NCBI GenBank assembly: GCA_039976075.1
Contig: JBDWFY010000011.1
Coordinates: 372,001-436,000, forward strand
DNA from: JBDWFY01 sp039976075
GTDB lineage: Bacteria > Pseudomonadota > Alphaproteobacteria > Rhizobiales > Stappiaceae
Direction of reading: 5' to 3'
Length of the DNA: 64,000 bases
The notes under the pieces: generated by a model
The model's input: only the letters and a program-made list of their open reading frames with translations
Databases searched by the model: none
Told to the model about the DNA's origin: nothing
Part shown: positions 50,810 through 59,536 of the stretch, piece after piece
Layout: each line of letters opens with the position of its first letter
Position numbering within the stretch: position 1 is the stretch's first letter
Translations under genes and position numbers: made by a program

Positions 50810-51472
50810 TCATGTCGGAATTGCGATTTTTCGCTCGACATACCGTCCAGCTTTTTCTATTGCGAAGTTCATCAGGAAGAAGACAAATCCGGCGAAGAAG
50901 TATAGCTCCAGGCTAAGAAATGTGCGGGAGATCACTTGTTGGACAGACAGCAAAAGCTCGACAACACCAATGATGGACAACAGCGTTGAGGCTTTGACTA
51001 TCTCGGTCGCTGTGTTGACCCAGGTAGGGAGAATTTGCCTGAGCGCTTGAGGAAGGAGGACCGAGAAGAAGGTCTTGGAAAATGTGAGTCCAATGGACTT
51101 TGCAGCGTCAGTCTGGCCTTTTGGTATTGCTTGTAATGCGCCCCGTACAATCTCACCGACATGCGAACTGCAAAAAAGTGTCAGGGCGAAGATACCTGCC
51201 TCAAATGCGCTAAGATCAATTCCTGCTACGGCGAGTATGTAGAAACTGGCCAGGATCAGAACAAACACAGGGGTGCCACGCAGAAAGTCCGAGTAAAGAC
51301 GGACAACCAAACGCACGGCTAGATTTCCATAGGAAAGCAGCAAGCCAACCACCAAACCCAGCAATGTGCCAAGAATAATGGAAACACTCGATATGATGAG
51401 GGTATTTTCGATTCCATCGAGGATGGGCCACCTGGCAGCCCAGATCGCTTCCAATGTTTTGAGAAGTTCCAT
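50810..51472 (-). CDS. Polar amino acid ABC transporter, permease (HisM/HisQ type)
   Basis: 220 residues, about five helices, with the inner-membrane component EAA loop (EIVRGALQAIPKGQTDAAKSIGLTFSKTFFSVLLPQ) that docks on the ATPase. N-terminal WPILDGIENTLIISSVSIILGTLLGLVVG is typical of the His/Glu/Gln/Arg permease family. It is the second permease of the operon, 7 bp after the first. Confidence 0.92.
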   Translation of the reverse strand: MELLKTLEAIWAARWPILDGIENTLIISSVSIILGTLLGLVVGLLLSYGNLAVRLVVRLYSDFLRGTPVFVLILASFYILAVAGIDLSAFEAGIFALTLFCSSHVGEIVRGALQAIPKGQTDAAKSIGLTFSKTFFSVLLPQALRQILPTWVNTATEIVKASTLLSIIGVVELLLSVQQVISRTFLSLELYFFAGFVFFLMNFAIEKAGRYVERKIAIPT

Positions 51473-51479
51473 GTCTGCA

Positions 51480-52142
51480 CTACCTCGGGATAGCTAATCG
51501 GGTTTCGACCTGACGCAAGGCGGCGGCAATGACGTAGCAGGCAACCACGTACAGCAGGCTCGCAACCATCCAGGTTTCGACCACGCGAAATGTTTCGACG
51601 TTGATCTTGCGGGCGTAGAACGTCAGTTCAGGAACCGCGATGGCTGCCGCAAGAGACGTATCCTTGAACAAGGAGATAAAATTATTGCTCAATGAGGGGA
51701 GGACGTTCCGGAACATCACCGGAATCGTAATGAACAACTTCGTCCGGAGTTCGGTTAGGCCAATCGTAAGGCCGGCCTCTCTCAAGCCTGTCGGCAGGGA
51801 GATCAGACCCGCCCGAAAGACTTCAGTTAGATATGCCCCTGAATAAATCGAAAGCGTCGTGATGAACGATTCAATCTTCCCAAGCCTTACTCCGAGTTGT
51901 GGCAGGGCGAAGAAGGTGAATAGTATCAAAACCAGAATAGGGGTGTTCCTGATCGCAGACACATAGGCTATTGAAAGCCACCTGATCGCCCTGCTTTTGG
52001 AAAGCATACCAAAAGCAGCAAAAAGACCGATCAGACACCCGATCGCAATCGATATGATCGCCAAAAAGATGCCTAATCCGAGTCCGGACAACAATAGATC
52101 GAAGTCGCGCCAAACTGCTGCAAAGTTAAAGTCATAGTCCAT
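51480..52142 (-). CDS. Polar amino acid ABC transporter, permease (HisQ type)
   Basis: 220 residues with the EAA loop TEVFRAGLISLPTGLREAGLTIGLTELRTKL and SLSNNFISLFKDTSLAAAIAVPELT at the end, both diagnostic for the HisMQ family. It pairs with the permease encoded 7 bp downstream to form a heterodimeric channel. It follows the binding-protein gene by 24 bp. Confidence 0.92.
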   Translation of the reverse strand: MDYDFNFAAVWRDFDLLLSGLGLGIFLAIISIAIGCLIGLFAAFGMLSKSRAIRWLSIAYVSAIRNTPILVLILFTFFALPQLGVRLGKIESFITTLSIYSGAYLTEVFRAGLISLPTGLREAGLTIGLTELRTKLFITIPVMFRNVLPSLSNNFISLFKDTSLAAAIAVPELTFYARKINVETFRVVETWMVASLLYVVACYVIAAALRQVETRLAIPR

Positions 52143-52166
52143 TGGTTGCTCTCAACTCAGTCTCTT

Positions 52167-53000
52167 CTATTTGAACTCGACTGGGAAACCGATCTGAGGC
52201 GGGCTCAATTCCGCACCGAACCACTTTTTGTATGAGGCAGCGTAGGTGTTGAATTCGACCCCTGTCATTGCTTCATGAAGCACAGAGTTGACGAAGTTCA
52301 GCCAACGCTGATCACCGGGTTTCACTGCACAACTGTAGCTCTGAGGATTCCAGCCAAAACCGGCATCCGCATAGCGATCGGGGTTTTGAGCCATGAACCA
52401 GCTCAGGGAGGACTGATCTGTCGCAGTCACATCTGCACGACCGGAGTTCAGAGCCTGATACATCAGGTCAACGCTTTCGTACTGATCCACGGTTGCTTCA
52501 GGAAGCGCCGCATGGACCATATCTTCGGCATAGACGTTTTGGAGAACTGATACAGTTACACCGCTGCCACCGGCTTTCAATGCGTCATAGTCGGCGTAAT
52601 CACCACCGGAGAGAAGCATAAGACCAACCCCTTCACGGTAGTAAGGTATCGTGAATTCGACTTGCTGAGCTCGACCGGCGGTAACCGTCATGAACTGACA
52701 CGCCACATCAACCTTGTCTGTCGCAAGATTGGGAATTCGGGCATCCCCCGACTGGTTGACAAATTCGATTTTTGTTGGGTCGTCGAACAGACCTTTTGCA
52801 ATCAGACGCAGCATGTCGATGTCGAAACCAACCAGTTCGTTGTTTTCGTCTTTGAAATGCCAAGGCGCGTTTGTGCTTCCAGAACCTGCGATCAGATGAC
52901 CGCGTTCAAGAACCTCCTGAAGCTTGTCTGCATAAGCGGCTCCTGCGGTCGTGCTCAGCATCAACGCAACCAAACCAGCGCTCTTCAGTGAATTCAGCAT
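52167..53000 (-). CDS. Polar amino acid ABC transporter, periplasmic binding protein
   Basis: 277 residues from ATG 53000 with GGAGGAAG before it; the longer frame to 53087 would begin inside the operator repeats. Sec signal peptide about 1-24 (TTAGAAYA). SBP_bac_3 features: LQEVLERGHLIAGSGSTNAPWHF, ENNELVGFDIDMLRLIAKGLF, and CQFMTVTAGRAQQVEFTIPYYREGVGLM. First gene of the transporter operon and divergent from the D-threonine-aldolase-like gene, so the ligand is probably its substrate or a related amino acid. Confidence 0.92.
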   Translation of the reverse strand: MLNSLKSAGLVALMLSTTAGAAYADKLQEVLERGHLIAGSGSTNAPWHFKDENNELVGFDIDMLRLIAKGLFDDPTKIEFVNQSGDARIPNLATDKVDVACQFMTVTAGRAQQVEFTIPYYREGVGLMLLSGGDYADYDALKAGGSGVTVSVLQNVYAEDMVHAALPEATVDQYESVDLMYQALNSGRADVTATDQSSLSWFMAQNPDRYADAGFGWNPQSYSCAVKPGDQRWLNFVNSVLHEAMTGVEFNTYAASYKKWFGAELSPPQIGFPVEFK

Positions 53001-53023
53001 AACTTCCTCCCTATGGATAATTC

Positions 53024-53063
53024 CGGTATACAGGAATGAATAACGGTATTGCGGAATAAATAA
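53024..53063. promoter_or_regulatory. Tandem 20-bp direct repeats, likely IclR operator
   Basis: CGGTATACAGGAATGAATAA and the adjacent CGGTATTGCGGAATAAATAA (53024-53043, 53044-53063) agree at 16 of 20 positions. They sit in the spacer between the transporter and the aldolase-like gene, which are divergent, and could serve both. Confidence 0.7.
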
Positions 53064-53144
53064 TGCATGGTACAAACCACCTGTCAACCAGCTTCAGTGG
53101 CAGGTCCGGCAAATCGGTTGCGGAGCAATCAGGAGAGTGAGTGA

Positions 53145-54203
53145 ATGAAAATTCTGGATATCGAAACGCCAGCGGTTCTTGTCGATCTCAACATCGCAGA
53201 GCAAAACGTCAGGAATTTTCAGGCATATTGCGACAGCCACGCTCTGAGATTGCGTCCGCACATCAAAACCCACAAGCTGCCCACTCTGGCCCGGTTCCAA
53301 ATTCAACAAGGTGCTGTTGGCATTACGTGCCAAAAAGTCAGTGAAGCCGAGGCAATGATTGCGGGTGGCGGCATTTCGGACGTTCTACTGACTTACAACA
53401 TAGTAGGTGCTGAAAAGGTCACCCGCTTACGCGAACTGTTTCAAAAAGTGTCGCTGTCCGTAGTGGCTGACAACCAAACCGTGATTGAGGGCCTTGGTGT
53501 TGGATTCAAGACAGCGAAGAGACCACTCGCAGTCCTTGTTGAGTGCGACACAGGTGCCCAGCGGTGTGGTGTACAGTCTCCGGCTGAAGCTGCTCTTTTG
53601 GCACAAAAAATTGCGGCGACTCCAGGACTGACGTTCGGAGGATTAATGACATATCCTCCAATGGGGCATCCAATAGAAGTTGCCGCCTGGCTCAGCGAAG
53701 CAAAGCAGCTGATCGAAGAATCGGGGTTGGCCGTACCCGTAATTTCATCCGGCGGATCTCCCCAGATGTGGCAGGCACACGAGATGCCGCTCGCAACGGA
53801 ATATCGCATAGGCACATACGTTTACAATGATCGTTCACTCATCGAGCGTGGTGTGTGCACCCAATCAGACTGCGCGTTGACTGTGCTCGCGACAGTGGTC
53901 TCAACCCCCACAAAGCACAGGGCCGTTATTGATGCCGGGTCCAAGGTTCTGACATCAGACCTGCTTGGACTGGAAGGATACGGTAGTGTTCCCGGTCGTC
54001 GGGATATCGTGATTGATCAACTGAGCGAAGAGCACGGCAGACTGGTTTCCCAGCAGCCCATAGAGCTAGAGGTTGGGCAAAAAATTCGCATTATCCCAAA
54101 TCACGTATGCGTTGTGTCGAACATGGTCGATAGTGTCGTTTTGATCCGGAAGGACGACGTGATCGGCACGGAAGTGGTGGCGGCGCGTGGCAAGGTTCAA
54201 TGA
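53145..54203 (+). CDS. D-threonine aldolase/DSD1-like PLP enzyme
   Basis: 352 residues. Fold type III PLP enzyme with an alanine-racemase-like N-terminal barrel: RPHIKTHK (37-44) includes the PLP lysine, ECDTGAQRCGVQS and SSGGSPQMW lie at expected positions, and the C-terminal IIPNHVCVVSN gives the His and Cys that bind the divalent metal in this family. Members cleave D-threonine or D-3-hydroxy-amino acids to glycine plus aldehyde, or dehydrate D-serine. The ABC transporter, RidA and IclR genes opposite it form one functional module with it. ATG 53145 follows GGAGAG. Confidence 0.88.
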   Translation: MKILDIETPAVLVDLNIAEQNVRNFQAYCDSHALRLRPHIKTHKLPTLARFQIQQGAVGITCQKVSEAEAMIAGGGISDVLLTYNIVGAEKVTRLRELFQKVSLSVVADNQTVIEGLGVGFKTAKRPLAVLVECDTGAQRCGVQSPAEAALLAQKIAATPGLTFGGLMTYPPMGHPIEVAAWLSEAKQLIEESGLAVPVISSGGSPQMWQAHEMPLATEYRIGTYVYNDRSLIERGVCTQSDCALTVLATVVSTPTKHRAVIDAGSKVLTSDLLGLEGYGSVPGRRDIVIDQLSEEHGRLVSQQPIELEVGQKIRIIPNHVCVVSNMVDSVVLIRKDDVIGTEVVAARGKVQ

Positions 54204-54246
54204 GTGCCTGAGGGATAACACACGGTTCAGCCAAACACCGTTTGCT

Positions 54247-54645
54247 CTATGCTTTGCGGGCAGATAGCGGAAAATCCAAGGCCGTCAGCGCACCGGCTAG
54301 CCTGAGGTCCTGACCGCCCAGATACCGTTGGATGCTGTTGATGCCGTCACGAAGGTGAAGCCCGTTGTGGTAGACATGCTCCCCTGCCGCCGACACGCTG
54401 CTGGTTTCACATACGGCAAGCACAGAGGGACGATCACTCCAATCCGGCCTTACTGCATCAGACACCGCCAAATTCCATATCGTGGCCACTGAGGGTATGA
54501 TAAACGGAGAAATACTCGATGCGCTCGACACCGTGTGATGAAGTGATGCCGCGTCCAGGTGCCTGCGTGCATCAATTGCAGTGATAGCAAGCCGCTCAGT
54601 GTGGGACTGAAAGGGGAGGCGAGGCGGCGCCTGGGCAGGCTTTCG
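54247..54645 (-). pseudogene. 5'-truncated gene remnant downstream of the sugar ABC operon
   Basis: An in-frame stop at 54646-54648 and the stop at 54247 bound an open frame of 133 codons without a normal start (the first usable codon is GTG at 54531). The translation is protein-like throughout (SHTERLAITAIDARRHLD, then SISPFIIPSVATIWNLAVSD, AAGEHVYHNGLHLRDGINS) and unlike random sequence, but I do not recognise the family. It is probably the C-terminal part of an enzyme once encoded after the sugar permease. Confidence 0.5.
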
Positions 54646-54694
54646 TTACGTTGGAATGACCTCTCCGAACCACACAAAAGCGGTGATGGCGGTT

Positions 54695-55660
54695 TTACCG
54701 GATGTCACTCGAAGACTTATTCGTCCAGACCACCACTGCAACACCAAACAGCAGCAGCAATCCCTTGATGGTGGAAAATGCCGCATCGCTCCATCCCAGC
54801 AGCGCACCACCACGCACCAGGACAGCGATAATCAGAACGCCGACCATCGTGCCAAGAATGTTGGGCTTACCCAGTTTGAGCATGGTGCCGCCCAGCAGCA
54901 CGGCAGTCAGGCCGTCCAGGAACAATGATTGCGCGATAGAGGGTTGTCCGGAGGCTAGCTGCACCGCGAGAAGGATGCCTGCTGCGCCCGAACAGATTGC
55001 AGAAAATACACAGAGTATAATGGTGATGCGTGCTGTTGGGATGCCGGCTTCCAAGGCTGCACGGGGATTGGTGGCCATTGAAAATATATAGTGGCCGAGT
55101 GTGAGCTTTTCCTCGACATACCAGCACGCTGCAATAATCGTGAGTGTCAGCAGCACAACCATCGAGATGATACCGATCTTGGTATCGAACAACACTTCCA
55201 GATATCCGGTTTCCTCAATGCCCATGGAGGATCCAAGGCCAATTGCAGCGGCAAGTGCAGATGCCATCCCTCCGGTTGCAATGGTGGTGACCAGCGAGGG
55301 AAGGCGCATTTTCGCAATTAGAAATCCATTGAAGAAGCCTACAAAAACCGCCGCCGCAATGGCGCAGAACGTTGCAAGGGGCCAACCGTATCCGCCAATC
55401 ACCATCCCCGCCGTGATCATATTGGCAAGCGCTGCTACAGCCACGAAACTTACATCCATTTCGCCAATGGTAAATACCCAGGTAAGTCCGAGAAACAACA
55501 AGCCGGAAATGGCGGCAGAGAGAATGAGCCCTTCCAGGTTTGCGGCAGTTAAAAAAGTGTCGGTAATACTTGAAAAGAAGATGAACAAAATGACGAGTAG
55601 AAAAGGCAGTCCAAAATTACTGAATAGTCCCGACACAGCTTCCTGTTTGTCTGATTGCAT
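54695..55660 (-). CDS. Sugar ABC transporter permease (RbsC family), second
   Basis: 321 residues, about ten helices, BPD_transp_2 family: LEGLILSAAISGLLFLGLTWVFTIGEMDVS and the cytoplasmic loop IFSMATNPRAALEAGIPTAR, with FLDGLTAVLLGGTMLKLGKPN near the end. It forms the channel with the other permease and probably imports a monosaccharide or sugar alcohol. It starts 5 bp after the first permease stop codon. Confidence 0.9.
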   Translation of the reverse strand: MQSDKQEAVSGLFSNFGLPFLLVILFIFFSSITDTFLTAANLEGLILSAAISGLLFLGLTWVFTIGEMDVSFVAVAALANMITAGMVIGGYGWPLATFCAIAAAVFVGFFNGFLIAKMRLPSLVTTIATGGMASALAAAIGLGSSMGIEETGYLEVLFDTKIGIISMVVLLTLTIIAACWYVEEKLTLGHYIFSMATNPRAALEAGIPTARITIILCVFSAICSGAAGILLAVQLASGQPSIAQSLFLDGLTAVLLGGTMLKLGKPNILGTMVGVLIIAVLVRGGALLGWSDAAFSTIKGLLLLFGVAVVVWTNKSSSDIR

Positions 55661-55665
55661 TGTTC

Positions 55666-56649
55666 TTAGCCCGCCGTGTTTGTCAGAAAAAATCGACGCG
55701 GATTTTTGAGCAGTTGTACAATTTTTGGATCAAACAGAACGATTGCCACAATGAGGATGAAACTGACGACGGCATCGCTGTAGTAGTAGGGGATAGAGAG
55801 CAGAGTAAAGCCGTTAAGCAGCATGGTCATGATCAATGAACCAGCGAGCGTAGCGGGGATCGAAGCCCGCCCCAGTAAAGCTGCACCCAGATAAACCGAT
55901 GTATAAGCAGGCAGGAGAATCTGGCCACCGGCGGTCACACGGGAACTGCCGATACCGGAAATCTGAATCAACATCGCAACGCCGACCAGGGCACCGGCAA
56001 TGCCAAATCCGACGATCATCACATTTTGCACAGATATGCCGGAATAGAACGTGGCACGCGGGTTTTCTCCTGCCGCATAAAATGACTGTCCAAAACGTGT
56101 CGCATGTAAAAAGAAACCGGTGATAAGTGCAGTTATCAGCAGCAGAAATACCGGTATCTGGATGCCGAAAATTGTATTGAAATTCAGCGTCACCATACCT
56201 GAGCTGAAGAAATTGTCCGAGTAGTCTGCACCACCATTATAGGCAAAGGCCATTCCATAGGCGATAGAGCCCACAGCAATGGTTGTGACAACATCAGGCA
56301 ACCTGCCATAGCCAACCAGCGCCCCGTTTATCACGCCGCACAATAGGCCAATGGCAATACAGGCAAGAATGGTCGGAACCAAAGCACCGGTCACCGACAA
56401 AACAAATCCCAGGGTCATTGCCGACAGGGAAGCAATGCCCGCAAGTGAAAGGTCGAATTTTCGCAGCACGATTACAAAGGTCAATCCCATGGCGACAATA
56501 CCGCTGATGGCCATGGCGCTGAGCAGGCCTCTGAAATTTGCGGCGGTCAGATACCGGGGGGTGATCGATTGGAACACCGCGCAGATGACCGTTACCAATG
56601 CCAGAAATATCAGCACACGGATCATCAACGGAGACAAGATACGGTGCAC
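55666..56649 (-). CDS. Sugar ABC transporter permease (RbsC family), first
   Basis: 327 residues with about ten helices; family patterns NFRGLLSAMAISGIVAMGLTFVIVLRKFDLSLAG, FYAAGENPRATFYSGISVQN and AYTSVYLGAALLGRASIPATL are clear. Its start codon overlaps the ATPase stop codon at 56649, so expression is coupled. Together with the second permease it makes a heterodimeric channel for the substrate bound by the Tat-exported protein. Confidence 0.9.
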   Translation of the reverse strand: MHRILSPLMIRVLIFLALVTVICAVFQSITPRYLTAANFRGLLSAMAISGIVAMGLTFVIVLRKFDLSLAGIASLSAMTLGFVLSVTGALVPTILACIAIGLLCGVINGALVGYGRLPDVVTTIAVGSIAYGMAFAYNGGADYSDNFFSSGMVTLNFNTIFGIQIPVFLLLITALITGFFLHATRFGQSFYAAGENPRATFYSGISVQNVMIVGFGIAGALVGVAMLIQISGIGSSRVTAGGQILLPAYTSVYLGAALLGRASIPATLAGSLIMTMLLNGFTLLSIPYYYSDAVVSFILIVAIVLFDPKIVQLLKNPRRFFLTNTAG

Positions 56650-58157
56650 TAGTTGCAGCTCCCCATCAAACCGTAAGACAGCAGTTCGTCGCGTGTCATT
56701 TCAGCATTGGGTTCGACTACAAGATGACCACGATAAAGTGCACTCATACGATCACTTAAGCCGAAAACCTCATCGCAATCCGAAGACATAACGATCACCG
56801 CGGCCTCTCGGCTGAGTTCCCGTATCAACCCATAGAGTGTCGATCTGGCGCCGACATCAACACCGACAGTTGGCTCAACGAATATATATGTATCGCTTTG
56901 GCTATAGAGGCCTTTTGCGATTACGATCTTCTGCTGGTTACCGCCGCTGAAGGCCGATGCGGCACGGTTGAGCGTGGGCGGCGTCAATTCGACTTTTTCG
57001 ATCAGATCCCCAACCGTTTGTCTATTGGTGTTGAATTTTCGCGCGCCCAAAAAGGATGCCCGACGCAGGTTTGCCAATGTCGTATTGAACGTCACATCAT
57101 CGCTCAGCACCAAACCCTCAGTGCGACGATCGCCCGGCACGAGAAAGATACCGTGTTTAAGAGCGGCTTTGGGGCTTGGGAGTCTCACTGTGTGACCACG
57201 CAAAATGATATTGCCACCATCAGGTTGAAGAGCTCCGAACAGTGTCTTTGCCAGTTCGTCGATGCCTGACCCGACAAGCCCGAAGAAGCCGAGTATTTCG
57301 CCAGATCGTGCCTGAAAATCGATGTCCGAAAAGCTGCCGGCCAGAGACAGGCTTTGCGCTTCCAGAGCAGGGGTGGTTTCTTCAGATAACCTGGACTTTG
57401 GCGGAAACAGCTCACCCATTTCCTGCTGCAGCATAAGTTGGGGAATGGAAACCGCTTCGTTCTGCGCCATCTCAGCAGTCAGGGTTGCAATTGTTCTACC
57501 GCCCCGGAAAACTGTAAAGCGGTCGGCAACCTCAAAGACCTCTTCCAGTCGATGGGTAATATAGATGATCGAAACGCCGCTGTTTTTCAGAAGGTTCATC
57601 ATCTTGAAAAGTTGGACTTTTTCGACGCGCGTCAGTGTGGATGTCGGCTCATCAAGAATGAGAATTTTCACATTTTCCTGCTTTAAGGCGTGCAGAACTG
57701 CAATGATTTCTTTTTCAACCGCTGCAAGATCGTCAATCTTTTTTGCAAGATCGATTTCGACGGGAAAACGCTCCAGCAGTTTTTCCGCCTTGGTTCGCAT
57801 AGCGATTCGGTCAATGCGCTTGAACAGTCCTTTGTCTGCTCCTTCCTGGCCCAGAAATATATTTTCATAGCCGGTTAAATCACCAACCAGTTCCGGATGT
57901 TGCTGAACGGCGGCAACGCCTTGATCAATTGCAGCTGCGGGACTGCCCAGCAGACATTCCTCACCATCGATTACAACGCGCCCATTGTCGGCGGCGTATA
58001 TCCCCGACAGGATTTTTATGAGTGTGGATTTACCGGCACCGTTCACGCCAAGAAGAGCGTGGATTTCTCCACGCTCTAAATGAAAATCAACCTTGTTCAG
58101 GGCTGTGACAGGACCAAAGTGTTTTTCGATCCCCGTCATTTCCAGAATATTTGGCAT
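56649..58157 (-). CDS. Sugar ABC transporter ATP-binding protein (RbsA-type, two NBDs)
   Basis: 502 residues from ATG 58157, the length normal for RbsA/MglA. The frame is open further to 58289 but that part overlaps the binding-protein gene. First NBD: Walker A GVNGAGKST, and LDEPTSTLT as Walker B. The first-domain signature region reads KIDDLAAVEKEIIAVLHAL, so the usual LSxGxxQ motif is degenerate there. The second NBD has the intact signature FSGGNQQKIVIAKGL and Walker B-like FVEPTVGVDVGARST. This asymmetry is common in the family. Confidence 0.9.
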   Translation of the reverse strand: MPNILEMTGIEKHFGPVTALNKVDFHLERGEIHALLGVNGAGKSTLIKILSGIYAADNGRVVIDGEECLLGSPAAAIDQGVAAVQQHPELVGDLTGYENIFLGQEGADKGLFKRIDRIAMRTKAEKLLERFPVEIDLAKKIDDLAAVEKEIIAVLHALKQENVKILILDEPTSTLTRVEKVQLFKMMNLLKNSGVSIIYITHRLEEVFEVADRFTVFRGGRTIATLTAEMAQNEAVSIPQLMLQQEMGELFPPKSRLSEETTPALEAQSLSLAGSFSDIDFQARSGEILGFFGLVGSGIDELAKTLFGALQPDGGNIILRGHTVRLPSPKAALKHGIFLVPGDRRTEGLVLSDDVTFNTTLANLRRASFLGARKFNTNRQTVGDLIEKVELTPPTLNRAASAFSGGNQQKIVIAKGLYSQSDTYIFVEPTVGVDVGARSTLYGLIRELSREAAVIVMSSDCDEVFGLSDRMSALYRGHLVVEPNAEMTRDELLSYGLMGSCN

Positions 58158-58188
58158 AGCGCCGGTTTTTTTGGCCAAGCTTTTTGCC

Positions 58189-59244
58189 CTACAGCGATCG
58201 GATCCATCCAAGCTGTTCTGGTACGCCGACTTTGTCATAATCATTCGCAAGATCGCCTGCCTTGTCGAGCGTTGCCTTGTCGACTGCATAGACAGGATTG
58301 ATCACCATGCGCGGCACCGGTTTGCCATCCAGATGCTGATGAGCAAAGACCAGCAGGTCATAAGCCTGAGAGTAAAATGATTGAGCACAAGTGAACGCAA
58401 ACGGCCCCCCGGATTTCAAGACTTCAAATGCGGCCTTGCCGCCGTCTGTACCGGTGGTAAAGACTTTGTCGCTCTTTCCTGCGGCCAGAATGCCCAGGGA
58501 GGCTTCCATTGCCGCGTTGTCCCAGGCGCACCAGATCGCATCAAGATCTTCATGTGCTGCAAGGAAACCATCGGCGGCGGATCGCGGAGTCGTCTTTCCC
58601 GTGGGATCAAATGCCCAATTGCCGACAACGTCAATGTCCGGATAGCGGGTCAACACATTTTCCCGTCCGAAGTCGCGCATGTTCCACGCCTCGTTGATCG
58701 GCAACTCCATGACGGCAATCTTTCCTTTGCCGTTCAGTCGCTTGGCCATGTATTCCATGGTCATCTGACCCATGCCGTAATTGTTATGGAAGCCACACGT
58801 GACAGCCGTTGCGTTGGGGACATACGAATCCATCAGGAATACCGGTACACCGGATTTCGCCGCTGCATCCACAGCCCTGGAACATCCCACCGGATCAACC
58901 GCAAGAATGAGCAAAGCATCCGGCTTGGAAGCCGCCAGGGCCGCGATCTGATCGTTTTGCTTTTTCAGGTCAAAGCTTGCATCGGAAACAGTCAGTTCTC
59001 CGCCATGATCTTTGATAGCCTGGTTTAGGCCGCCGATCTGGCCCGAAAATGAATCCTGACCTGAAAAGGGGGTGGAGAATGCGAACTTTCGTTCAGCCCT
59101 GGGTTTAGTCGCCGCTTTGGCAACATGTGGTGTGGCCAGCGTCACAACGCTTGCAGTCGCAGCCACAAGGGCACTTGCACCCACAAAGGTCCTGCGGTCG
59201 ATCCCCGAACCAGCTCCCGTGCGCTGTTTTTCTTCCTCGTTCAT
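58189..59244 (-). CDS. Sugar ABC transporter substrate-binding protein, Tat-exported
   Basis: 351 residues. The N-terminus has a twin-arginine signal (DRRTFVGAS, then a hydrophobic stretch to about residue 44, ending AKAA), so it is folded before export, unusual for this class, which normally uses Sec. The mature protein is a periplasmic-binding-protein-like I (RbsB-type) domain: RKFAFSTPF, LAASKPDALLILAVDP, and late GTDGGKAAFEVLKSG. It begins the transporter operon. Ligand unknown, probably a pentose, tetritol or similar. Confidence 0.9.
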   Translation of the reverse strand: MNEEEKQRTGAGSGIDRRTFVGASALVAATASVVTLATPHVAKAATKPRAERKFAFSTPFSGQDSFSGQIGGLNQAIKDHGGELTVSDASFDLKKQNDQIAALAASKPDALLILAVDPVGCSRAVDAAAKSGVPVFLMDSYVPNATAVTCGFHNNYGMGQMTMEYMAKRLNGKGKIAVMELPINEAWNMRDFGRENVLTRYPDIDVVGNWAFDPTGKTTPRSAADGFLAAHEDLDAIWCAWDNAAMEASLGILAAGKSDKVFTTGTDGGKAAFEVLKSGGPFAFTCAQSFYSQAYDLLVFAHQHLDGKPVPRMVINPVYAVDKATLDKAGDLANDYDKVGVPEQLGWIRSL

Positions 59245-59536
59245 CAGTCTTCCTCCCTAAAGGCCTGACATGCTCCTCATATGGGGGAGCAGGCTGTATC
59301 AGTTGATTGGCCGGTTCGCTCGATTCACCGAACGGTCGGTTGCGACAGACCCGCTTGTGTGACCGAACGAGCCTCGCTTATGCCTCTTTATAGCTTCGAT
59401 TTATATTTATATTTGTCAAGTTAGTTTTTCAAAAGATTATCGATGTGGTTTGTGGTCGGCTGTTGGTTTCATGATGGTGCGGGAGTGTCTCCCGGCTCTT
59501 TGGGTGTCCTGAGATTGCAATCGAACATCCAACTGG
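59245..59536. other. Leader region of the sugar ABC operon
   Basis: About 290 bp. An A+T-rich tract at 59398-59447 includes TTGACA on the minus strand and probably holds the operon promoter. CGGGAG/CTCCCG (59480-59485/59489-59494) is a short hairpin after the kinase stop codon. Confidence 0.45.
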
